Shown in pieces: positions 54,301 to 64,000 of a stretch of DNA of 64,000 nucleotides (position 1 is its first letter; every line of letters starts with the position of its first letter). Under the pieces are notes generated by a model, which ran no database searches, was not told the origin of the DNA, and saw only the letters and a program-made list of their open reading frames with translations. The DNA is taken from contig NC_053492.1 in assembly GCF_905171775.1 (NCBI RefSeq), positions 323,521,645 through 323,585,644 of the forward strand, given 5' to 3'. A program made the translations under genes and the position numbers. Source of the DNA: Rana temporaria (Eukaryota > Chordata > Amphibia > Anura > Ranidae).

Positions 54301-55344
54301 ACTGATTTATAGCGAACCCATGATTATTCCACTGGTTCTCACTCTAGGTGTTATTCCCCCCTTCATCTTTTTGGCCATCATTTTTGTTAGTTTGGCACTT
54401 TAGGTCTAATAACTACCATACCTATTGGGTATGTTAGGTCCCTCCACAGGTGCCCATGTACTTCTCTTTATTCCAATACCTAATCAATATCCCTTTTAGG
54501 ATCATTAGTAATATTCTAACACTTGGGGAGGTGTTTTACATCCTCTTGTAGCAACTAGTGGGTTTGGTTCAGTGTAATAATATTTGGGGTTTGGGAATAC
54601 CTCATACCTCAATTGTTTCTTGAATAACTTTAATTATAACTGAAGGCGTATTTGAGATTAGTTTAGTTTTTTAGCTTGAACAGTTTCATAAAATACACAT
54701 AAGGCATATCTATTGTCCTATATACATCTGTCCACTAGAACACTAATTTAAAGATTAACAGTTATGCACACCTGTGGCATATAAATTTGTAACATTCAAA
54801 TGTCCATGCATAATTGTTGTTCCATATCCTCAGGCCTCAGTTGGATGCGACATCACCTAATTTAGGGCTAGTCAATTCACGAGAGCCTGACCCGTTTCAT
54901 ATAATTTATTTGATTTAAATTTCATCCATTGTAGTGGGTTTTCATGCATTATATGCATGAGAGATGGGTCATACCTAAATATCTACACCCCTTCACCAAC
55001 ATGTATGGATTGGAATACATCTTCTATTTTAGGCTGGTCCTTCAAAATTAGATGCCCAACATCTATGTTCATTTTCTATTTTATATTCAATATCTTATCT
55101 TTTAATCATGCAGTATAACATCTTGTAGCCTGATATCCGTATATGGATTCACACAGGTATACTGGCATTGTAGTTGCTTTTTAATAATTATGTTTTTAAC
55201 ATTATGTATTCCCAATGCGATCAATAATAGGCTCTGCACAGCGTGCATTGTAAGTCCATTAGAATAGGACTTCAAGAAAATGGCGCTTTGTTTACTTCCG
55301 GTCCCCTGTAATAAAAGGTCGGGCCTAACAGCCAATCAGTATCC

Positions 55345-55380
55345 CTGAAGAAGTCACGTGACGGTGACGCAACGACGTAG
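55345..55380 (+). ncRNA. Hammerhead-like motif in PLE3
   Basis: CUGAAGA fits CUGANGA. Stem II GUCAC / GUGAC. Second box GCAAC in place of GAAAC. Confidence 0.6.
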
Positions 55381-56563
55381 GACAATAGCGACCACGTGAT
55401 ACAGGCAACCAACCGGAGGCCAGCGGAAACAAGCCAGCTGACTGCCGCGCCGTGTTCGATGCTTGAGCGCTGAATTTTAAACTTTACTACATCTTTTACT
55501 CAATAAATTGCATCCTTTTACCGGAACATACTTCACGATTGCGGTATCATTCCTCCTTCTCATTTGAGAATAACAGGCCCGAGGTTCACCCCACCCCCCT
55601 CCCCGAGGACGGAACATCCACTGAAGATACCAGCGGGACCGGTGAGGCTAATCCGACGGAGATCACTTGTCCTTGATGCTGTTTTTACACCTGGATAAAG
55701 GTAAGGGCAATGTGCAACTAGAGTTGGAGTGTGACACCACATATAGAAGATTTATCACCATTCATTATCCCATCAGAGCATCTGTATGGACTCTCAGCCA
55801 TCTATGTCATTTATGGTCACCCATTCAAGACTAACATCCCTTTAATGATCCCTTTGGAACTATAGACTGTCACCATACATTTATATGTTCACATTTATGT
55901 TTTCATGCACCACTGAGGATTAGGTTGTTGTGCCTACCTACAGATATTGGTCTGGATTTTCTGTGTTAGTGTGGGTATCAGCACCCACCCACGCATCACA
56001 GATTGCACTGTGCATTGGCGTTTTAGCCTTTTGTGTATTTTTGTATATATTTTTTGCTTTGATACCTTTTTCACTCTAGCGCTTATCACTTTTTAACTTT
56101 AATACCTCATACCTGTTGGTTTATAAAATACCTTAGTGGGTCCCCACATACGCTCTTAACACTGGGGGTGGGCTGCTGGTGTATGACATGCCCAGCTTTA
56201 GCTATGTCCTATCCTCTAGTATGTGAGTTTCTTTTGCCCTTTTTTAATTTAACATCTACCGTTTTAACCAGATATTATCTGGGTTTGGTCATAATCATAG
56301 GTGTAGACGCAACCACTAGGGGGAGCAGGGTGGTAGCCACTATAGGAAGGAGCGAGTCTCAGCTTAGTCCCCTTCTTAACTGGTATATTGGGACTATTCC
56401 TATATATTCTGTTTTAGTTCTAGTTTTAACTATAAAGGATTTTGCTTCAGGTTTTGGCCAGCATGGTCTTTTCTCCCTGATTGGACAAGCCACAAGTTAT
56501 GGGAGGGTTCCGCATCACCGCCCTTCTTAAAAGGCGCAGCGGGAAATTTTAAAGGGCACTGCC

Positions 56564-56600
56564 TCAGACGACGTCTAGTGACGAAACGCGTAAGGCGGTG
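56564..56600 (+). ncRNA. Hammerhead-like motif, second in PLE3
   Basis: CAGACGA (one change from CUGANGA), stem II CGUC-UAGU-GACG, then AAACGCGUAAGGCGG, which completes GAAA with the stem's last G. Confidence 0.6.
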
Positions 56601-59441
56601 CTACACAATTTACATCATCACACCGGAAGGTCCCAGAGAGCAGTGGTTGATGCAAGGTGAAGCGTACGCCACGACACCTATGCTCCGGACGCAGAGACTG
56701 TTTAGTTGTGGTTTGTCTTATACCGCTGGGTGTTTTATAATTTTTGACCTTGTTTTTAGTTTGTTTTAATAAGCATCTACCGTTTTTTATGGATTACACT
56801 ATGGGAGTCTTTTTTTTTTTCTCTGCCCATGTGAGGAACATCTATTGGCCTTTGCCTTTGGACCTGTTTACTGAATATGTACACAAGCACCTTAGTGACC
56901 ACTCCAGCTAAAGATACAAGGACCCCCCCCCCATGTGGATAGCTGGAATTAAACTTGATGTGGCCCGATACCCTGTAGGGACGCAAGAGGGGTTCACAGA
57001 AGTCACCATTTGCCAGCTGAGAGCACTTTTTGTCACCTGGAAAACCACTCTGAAGAACTTATGTTGCCTTTGTTTATTTACTTAATCACACTCTGACCTA
57101 TATGCCTCACAGTTGCAAAGGCTTAATAATTCTATGTGTGTTGGTTTGCCAACACACATCACTACTGCACTGGACACTTTATTTTATATTTATTTATTTT
57201 ACATGTATTTATTATTATCTATACTATGACATTTGATGCTCTTGATGTTGATGGATTAATTATATATATTGATGCACTTTAGGTATCTCATTTTACCTGC
57301 ATATGTTTATAAGATGTGCGTATGTGACTAGCCTTTTTCATATAATTTAGATTTATTAGGGATATACTGTACCTGATCACATTTAGCCTTTTGTAGGGCT
57401 TCATTGCACAATTAAGAGTACCTTATTCCCCTATCAAGGAAGGCTAGGAAGCGGGAACCACCCAGCAACAGGTGAATGGGTAGAAGAGGCAGGAAAGGGG
57501 TTCCCATTCTAAATCAAAGAGACATACCTTTCTGTATTACCAGAGAGAGCAATGCAGATGGGGGTGGGGGTTGTCCACCACCTGATGCGGGGGAGGCATA
57601 GGAAGAATCATATCCCAAAGGCACTTACATCGCATCCCACCATAATATACAGCACCGGCAGAAAAGACAGCCAGGGTAATCTCATTGACCTAACCTCTAT
57701 AGCAAATGCAAGCCGCTCCTCACGCACCCAATCCGCCCAGATCCTGTCAAACTTTTTAGGGCAGTTACGTCCCAAATAGTTGAGTTTATATAAAGGGAAG
57801 GGCCACGTTAATGAAGGTTTTCCATTGTTCATTGAGGGGGAGAGGGATCCTTCCACCGTATCAGGATCGCCTTTCTGGCATAGAAGCCCGCATAGAAAAC
57901 AAATAACTTCTTAGATTGGGGGCCTTCCAGCGTGTCAACTCTCCCAAGCAGCAGTGGTATCGGGTCACAGGGTAGACTGAGTTTGCTCACAGAGCTGATA
58001 ACCTTACCACCCACTTCCAGAAAGATTGTATCCTATGACAGGACCATATGACATGAAGAAGGATCCCTCCTCCGAGCCACACTTGGACAGATGGGGCTTT
58101 TTTGCAGGTATATTCTAGCTAGGTGTTGGGGGAGAAGTATTGCCCTATGTAAAAATGTAACCTGGGTGAACCTAACCCAGCAGAGATCACCAGGGAGAAG
58201 TACTACTGAATGCCCCTCCTCCCAGTCGTCATCTGCCAATGTTGGAATATCCACCTGCCAGAACCGTAAGGAGTTGTGAGACCCTAGAGGTATCCAAACC
58301 CACCAAGAGGGAGTACAGGGCGATAAGAGCTTAGTCTCTTCCGCCGTGGTAAGCAGGCGCTCGACCCCCGTGAACCTCCAGCACCAATGATCCAGGAAAC
58401 TGGGATTGAAAAGCATGGCAAAGCTGAAGGTACCTAAAGAACATATGATTTGGCAGTCCCTTCCGTTGCTTTAAATCATCAAAGGTAAGCAGCCCACCCG
58501 AGGAAATTATATCCCCAAGCGTCTTGATATCAAACCGGGCCCACAGTAAAGGATCAGGGATGGATGGAAATATGCTTGTCACGAGTTCCCCCACAGCGGG
58601 GTATAAGGAGACCAGCTGTTGGGTTTCTGAACCCTGGACCGGACAGCCTCCCAGATCCTCAGGGTAGTCCTCTTTGAGGGGGTGACATTGGGGGTTAGAC
58701 CTAGGCCCTCGTGTATGAGATTGCACAGCTCAGAATAGAATCCGAGCAGCGCGGCCTCCAGGGTGGACGCTGGTTAGCCGGTTCCTCTGAAAGCCACCAT
58801 CTGAGTGTAACAAGGACTGCAGCCAAGTAATATTTTTGAAAACAGGGTAAAGCAAGCCGCCCAGAGTGATAGGCAGTTGCAAGGGTGGATTTAGCAATTC
58901 TAGAGGTACCACCATTACAAATAAATTAGGTAAGTAAACTATCCAATTACCTAAAAAAACACATTCGGGATAGGCAGAACAGACATTTTAACGAGGTTTA
59001 ACCCGACCGACCGGGGTAAGGGGCAGCGTCTTCCAAGCAGCGCATCTCTGAGTCAGGAGGGACATCACCGAGTCAGGTTGAGGGGAATGAACTGTGTCAG
59101 GTCCTTATGAATCACTATTCCTAGGTACCGAAACTGTGAAACCCATTGCAGAGGGGTGTCCACGCATATCGATGCCTTGAGGGGTGCAGCGCGAAGATAA
59201 CAGACTTCCCCCAGTTAATACAGATGCCAGAGTATCTGCCGAACGTATTGATAAGTGACACAGGGATACCACAAACCGCCGGGGAGGAACGGAGGAGGAT
59301 CGCCATTGGCTCAATGACCAGCGCAAAAAGGGCAGGATACAGTGGGCAGCCATGCTGATACCCTATGGAGACAGAAAGGTGGGGACAAATCAACCCTGTG
59401 CGGACTCTAGCAGTAGGGGGACCTATAACAAGGCCTGTACC

Positions 59442-59738
59442 CAGGGGCGAACTGACTTGTGAGGCATGTAGGCACTGCCCGAGGGCCCCAAGCCACAAGG
59501 GGGGCCCCATCAGGGGTTGCCAGGCTCAGTAAAACCAGGGGGACAGTATGTAAAAATCAGTGTTTTTTTTTACATCTGTCCCTGAAATGTCCGAAACCGA
59601 CATGCTTTAATGTGAAAATCCCGAGATTTTAGCTGCCCCGCCTCTGCACTGCCTCCTGGCGTGGTGCCATCGGTAAGCCCAGGGGCTCCATAATCTTCTA
59701 TTGCCTGGGGGGCCCCATGAGTTGTCAGTCCACCCCTG
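59442..59738. mobile_element. hAT MITE (CAGGGGCGGACTGAC family), copy 2
   Basis: 297 bp, reverse orientation relative to copy 1 (22103). Ends CAGGGGCGAACTGAC and GTCAGTCCACCCCTG. Perfect 8-bp duplication CCTGTACC (59434-59441, 59739-59746). Confidence 0.93.
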
Positions 59739-60389
59739 CCTGTACCCATGATATAGATCTAGGCCCAAAGCCGAACCGACGCAGGACCCTCCCATAAGTA
59801 ATTTCATTCCACTGAATCAAATGCTTTCTTAGCATCTAGGGGAGGCCACTGAGTCGAATTCGGCAGGGGAACCCCGGGCACACAAAACCGTATACAGCCT
59901 ACGGAGGTTTATATCCATGCCCTTACCGACATAAAACCGGTTTGGTCTTAATGAACCAAGGTGAGAATAACGGTATTAAGTCTCCTAGCTAAAATTTTGG
60001 TGAGGAACGTTAGCGTCTGCATTGAGGAGGGGAAATGGCCGTAGGGAGGTGCAGAGTCAGGGTCCTTACCCAGCTTGGGGATAACAACAACGACCCGCCT
60101 CAGCCATGGAAGGAGGGAAGGGCAGTACTTCCTCAAAGTTGCGACAATCATATCATGTAGTTTAGGTACAGCTATTCCCCGTATTGCTTATAGAAAACTC
60201 CGGGGGGAGACCATCCACTCCTGGGGTTTCCCCGCCTGTAATTCCCCCAAATCCTGATGCACCTCCTCAAGAGTTTTCTTCTATCCATGTATGTGCGGGG
60301 CCTCGTCGCTAAGAGTTGGGAAGGTAAGCTGCCCAAGAAAGGAGTCCAATTTCTCCACCGAGTAGTCCACCCTAGAGAAATATAGAGTA

Positions 60390-60869
60390 CCATAGTGTTA
60401 AAGGTAATACCGCCACCCAGGTTACTTCAAGTAAATGCAGTATACATTTCAGTAACCCCCGGAATTCCGTGAGAAATCACAATGAGACACAAGAAAGCAT
60501 TTGAGTGTTCATTAGATCTCTAAAAGTTCATTCTCTCAGAGGGACTTATATGCAGAAGAAAAATAGGATGGGCTGCATATTATTGCATATGTCTGTAGAT
60601 TTCATACAAACTTAGTATTTTCTTATCAAGATTTAAAACCAGCTGAATTTAGTTTAACAATGGCTAAAAGATGACTTTGCCTTATACAATCAGGCTGTTC
60701 CATGAATTTAACCAACAATGACTTAGCAGAAGCAGGGTTGAACTCTATGCAAACTGTTAGCTAATGTAAGTATGTCATAACACATATAGAAAAGTTAATT
60801 TCTACTTAAAAATAAAGTCAGTTATTTATACATTCTATTTCACATAGTAGGAGGAAATACGTACGTTTA
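60390..60869. other. Unassigned insert within L1-C
   Basis: AT-rich sequence between the RT N-terminus and the piggyBac-like MITE, not matching L1 coding on either side. No terminal repeats recognised. Confidence 0.45.
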
Positions 60870-61748
60870 CCCCCTTAGGCGGTATCCCCGAGCGTGACTC
60901 GGGGGTGGATTTTCAATGCAATTATCGGTAACCCTGAGTCACGCTCGGGGGTAGATGGCAGAGCCTGCAGCGCTCGCTGGCTTACCTTTTCCAGGGCAGG
61001 TTACTGTACTTACCTTGTCCCTGGATCCAGCGATGCATCCCCGCTGTGTGAGCGAGCGGCGTCCTCCATTCTATTCACACAGGTTCCGCGTGCCGCCGAT
61101 CTCCATTCCCTGCGACGTTACGAAGCACGGGGGCGGAGACCGCGGCAAATTAAAAAAAGTAAAAAACACATTACATACAGTATACTGTAATCTATAGATA
61201 CAGTACTGTATGTAAAAGTACACACCCCCCTTGTCCCTAGTGGTCTGCCCTGTGTCCTGCATGTACTTTTATATAATAAAAACATTTTTTTTCTGCCTGC
61301 AAACTGTAGATTGTCCATAGCAACCAAAAGTGTTCCTTTATGTCAAAAGTGATTTTAGAGCAGCTAGAAAACAGCGATAATATTGTGCGATAGCAATTTG
61401 TGGGGGAAATCCATCATAAAAAAATAAAAGTAATGACAGTGACAATTCTGCAACTGAGGCAAATTTCAGTGATTTTGATTTGATTACATTATTGAATAAT
61501 TTTATTATAATGACATTATCATTTGTTTATAATTATTTTATAGTTATTTATTATATTATAATTTTATGATTTTGTGTTTAAAATTTTATCATACCCGGGA
61601 TGCCTATTAGACTCTTGTTTGGACAGATTTAAGTGAGTTATTCCCTAAGAATTGCAGGCCTACAGTATAAATGCAGAATTTCCATGCAAAATAATTGTAC
61701 CGCTTTTGGTACGTAATTCCAGACAGAATCATACCGCCAGGGAGTTAA
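60870..61748. mobile_element. piggyBac-like MITE in L1-C
   Basis: Left end CCCCCTTAGGCGGTATCC, right end ATACCGCCAGGGAG followed by TTAA (61745-61748); the left flank is TTAC, one base off TTAA. A subterminal palindrome CCGAGCGTGACTCGGGG / CCTGAGTCACGCTCGGGG lies at 60887-60950. L1 coding resumes on the far side. TTAA targets and this end type fit piggyBac. No transposase inside. Confidence 0.75.
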
Positions 61749-62927
61749 TGGCCACTGGGGTCCACTTCTATCGACCCATCAGCATTCTGAATAAGGGCAA
61801 TAGTAGTGATAGGTTGTTTCTCTCTGGCCAACCAAGCCAAGAGATGTCCCGTTTCTCCCCTGCTCAAAGATGCGCTGTGTCTGGGCCAACTGCTGTTTCC
61901 CTGCCTTGGCTATGCGAGAAGCATGGCCTCATGATAGGCCGCCCTGCATATCCAAGTATGTGACCGGGTAGCAACATACCGGATTTCAGGTCTTGGGCTT
62001 TGGCCCTCCTCAATACAGACCATAGCATCACGCCTCGATTGTGAATAGATGATTGGTAGCACCCCCTGATGATGCCTTGAAGGCATCTCATCTGTTGCAC
62101 ATAGATGTGGACCCTGCATTAGTTAGCCAGAAATCAGAGATGCATTTGGAGATCCAGGAATTCACTCGTCCAGTCCGAGATCCAGTAGGGGGAAAGTCGC
62201 CACAAGTCTCTCCGACAGAGGTGTCTGAGCCCGCAGGCTAAAGAGCACAGGGTCATGGTCCGAGATACCCCTAGGAAGTATACTCACCTCATGGACAAGG
62301 TGGGGCAGCCCCCCCACCAACATAAACTAGGTCTATCCTAGACATGCTGCGGTAGGAGGTAGAATGACACATGTAAGCCCTATCGTCGGGAATTTCCAGC
62401 GCCAAATGTCATGAGACCATACGACGACGCCCAATGCTGGAGGGGGGAGTCTGGTTAGTGACTGAGGTCAGTCTATCAAGGGACGGGTTCGGGACCATAT
62501 TAAAGTCCCCAGCAATAATAGATTGTCTGTAGGGTATCTGGCAAGGGATAGGAATCAAAGACTTCAGAAGTATATTGTGGCTGGTGGTGATATATAGAGG
62601 CCCAGGATTAGCATCTCCACAGTATCCACCACGGTGTGCAGCAGCACATATCTACCTTCTGGGTCGACTTTAAACATCTAGAAGGGTATACGCTAGGGGA
62701 TTTATGGATAAGTATGCTGACCCCCTGGCATAGCCAGAATACGTGGCGTGATAGGAGTGACCCACCCACAGTTTCCTCAGACCAAGGACCCCCTGCGTCC
62801 CCTAGGTGAGTTTCCTGAGGATACATATATGAGGAAGTATTTTTTTTAGATAGGCCATAACTAGGGATCTATTGATCTTATTATTTAGTCCCCGGACATT
62901 CCATGAGATTATCTTAATGGGAGCCAT

Positions 62928-63839
62928 GTACATAGGAACATAATGTAACCTCTAGGGGGATAGTAATGGAGCAGATACAGGGCAAGTTACTCATCATACA
63001 ACATGGAAGCAACAACTACGCCGGCCCACGTTTCCAACACCGGCCAAAGCAGGTGACCGAGGTATAGCACTGCAAGCAAAATCATGAAATACAAAACCGG
63101 TGACAAAAGAAAAGAAGGCAAAAAAACAGAGTGAACATGAAAAACCCAACTCCCCCCACCCCGCACATCCGGGGGAAAACCGAGTGAATACACCCCAAAC
63201 CAAACCCATTAAACCGTAGGAAGGCCTCCTATGGGGACAACTGGCAAATCAACTGACCCGGAGACACGGGGGTGGTAAGAAACTGGTGTTCCAGTGCATT
63301 CTGGGGAGGATGCCACCCCTACGCAAAGTGACCAGATAGTGGGCATCTACATATAGCATGAAAAAAAAACACCTAGGTACAGCTAGGGGCACACACTTAA
63401 ACGTTACAAACAAACGAAGCAGTAACAAAAAAAAACATAATCCTGCTAGAACATGGACTGTCCCACGGCTTCCCCAAGCCCCCCCAGTGAGAAACAGTGC
63501 CACCCTGGCACCACAGAGCCGGAGCCTCGCAGCAAATGTTCCAAAGGGCAGTCAAGTTCCAACCAGGGGGATCAGAGCTCCACAGTTGGTCCTCCAAGGG
63601 CAAGGCAGAGATTCTTAGTACAATCCCAGGGTGTAGCCCCTCGGCCAAACCGTAAACCTCCCAAAGCTGCCGGGAGCTAAAAGGGTTAGCTATAGATCCA
63701 GCATTGTTTCCGTAGAGGCAGGGGGCCAAAACACAGGGCATCAAAAAGGCAAAATCCTGCACCGCAGCACGGGGGAAGGAGAGCACAGGGAGCAACGTTC
63801 AAGTGCAGGCATAAGAAACAAAGGGGTTAATCATACAGT
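62928..63839 (-). other. L1-C region between ORF1 and ORF2
   Basis: About 900 bp without a recognisable domain. This is longer than the usual inter-ORF gap of L1s and may contain another small insert. Confidence 0.5.
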
Positions 63840-64000
63840 TACCGGGCTTGAGGCAAGGTGTCCATCCAGTGAGAAACATCTCAGGTGAGGTGAAAAAATG
63901 GGTGGTCTCCCCATCAATGACCCGCAGCCGAGCCGGGGAACAGCATGCTGTACTTCAAGCCCTGGGCGCAGAGTTTAGCTTTAACATGGTCAAAGGTTCT
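63840..64000 (-). pseudogene. L1-C ORF1, C-terminal end
   Basis: From the window edge: RTFDHVKAKLCAQGLKYSML, FP, then after a 1-2 base loss the other frame reads ARLRVIDGETTHFFTSPE. This is the end of an L1 ORF1 RNA-binding protein (conserved KYSMLFPARL). It is frameshifted here and continues outside the window. Confidence 0.7.

Larger units (their letters stand above)
53080..57407 (-). mobile_element. PLE3: Penelope-like element inside L1-C
   Basis: 4,328 bp, defined by the 17-bp duplication ACAATTAAGAGTACCTT (53063-53079 and 57408-57424). It holds a decayed minus-strand PLE ORF (53.18-54.3 kb) and two plus-strand hammerhead-like motifs (55345, 56564), and is itself hit by a fold-back MITE. 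Sequence 54.3-55.3 and 55.4-57.4 kb is AT-rich with no clear domain; the latter resembles PLE terminal regions. Confidence 0.85.
57425..62927 (-). pseudogene. L1-C ORF2: APE endonuclease and reverse transcriptase, catalytic site deleted
   Basis: Starts at 62927: MAPIKIISWNVRGLNNKINR. Endonuclease boxes: AGDFNMVPNP near 62500, SRIDLVYVGGG near 62330, GISDHDPVLFSL near 62250. The RT is found from about 60150: VVVVIPKLGKDPDSAPPYGH, TFLTKILARRLNTVILTLVH, then GCPLYPALFALVIEPMAILL near 59320. The sequence then passes directly from CGIPVS to LINTFGRYSGICINWGKS. The segment holding the family's (F/Y)ADD active site is missing. The C-terminus (FDRIWADWVREERLAFAI) lies near 57740. Two MITEs and one unassigned insert interrupt it, with numerous frame breaks. 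Confidence 0.82.
52859..64000 (-). mobile_element. L1-C: minus-strand L1 LINE, multiply interrupted
   Basis: The 3' end (minus strand) is CAAATAAAAAACTTTTCTGT followed by a poly-A run at 52866-52859. The 3' UTR runs up to 53079, then PLE3 (53080-57407) intervenes. Coding continues from 57425 to 62927 (ORF2) and a piece of ORF1 lies at the window edge. Further inserts: hAT MITE 59442-59738, piggyBac-like MITE 60870-61748. The 5' end is beyond the window. Confidence 0.85.

Overview
The window is a vertebrate, non-coding, transposon-saturated locus, most likely from an anuran amphibian (probably ranid-like). That is an inference from the mix seen here: PIF/Harbinger, hAT and piggyBac MITEs, several Penelope-like elements (PLEs), two tyrosine-recombinase retrotransposon families (Ngaro-like and DIRS-like), L1-type LINEs, a tRNA-derived V-SINE-like element, and spliceosomal introns in the one well-preserved transposon. 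No intact host protein-coding gene was found. The only host-gene-like stretch is a broken USP13-like first exon near 41.85 kb.

Layout. 0-3.1 kb: minisatellites, the first split by a Harbinger MITE. 3.2-15.2 kb: a nest four levels deep. An old 'R1' repeat holds a Harbinger MITE, which holds a minus-strand PLE (PLE1), which holds a Ngaro-like element with split direct repeats A1...B1-A2...B2. 15.7-26.3 kb: the two halves of another Harbinger-like MITE (shared 3-bp CTT duplication) flank a series of fold-back elements: two GC-rich ones of 2.3-2.5 kb, an 850-bp palindrome and a 680-bp one carrying a hAT MITE. A second hAT MITE and a SINE also lie here. 26.4-28.5 kb: PLE fragments, one with a perfect 100-bp inverted repeat. 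28.7-32.5 kb: a nearly intact autonomous Harbinger transposon with a two-exon transposase and a convergent two-exon Myb/SANT-like gene. 32.8-41.2 kb: an L1 (L1-A, itself hit by a hAT MITE and a 69-bp retroinsert), then a full-length plus-strand PLE (PLE2). 41.2-46.8 kb: USP13-like exon, a TA-flanked MITE containing a complete R1, and a decayed piggyBac transposase gene split by a minisatellite-bearing insert. 46.9-64 kb: a DIRS element broken by two L1s. L1-B is plus strand. L1-C is minus strand and contains a third PLE (PLE3, with a 17-bp target duplication), a hAT MITE and a piggyBac-like MITE.

How it works together: the genes are transposon genes, and almost all carry frameshifts, stops or lost catalytic residues. 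The Harbinger pair is the only set close to functional: transposase plus DNA-binding partner inside matched terminal repeats. Seven hammerhead-ribozyme-like hairpins mark PLE ends. None keeps both conserved core boxes. Target-site duplications and one preserved empty site allow the order of many insertions to be read directly.

Limits: all alignments, splice sites and repeat boundaries were read by eye. Family names rest on protein motifs and terminal structure, not on database matches.
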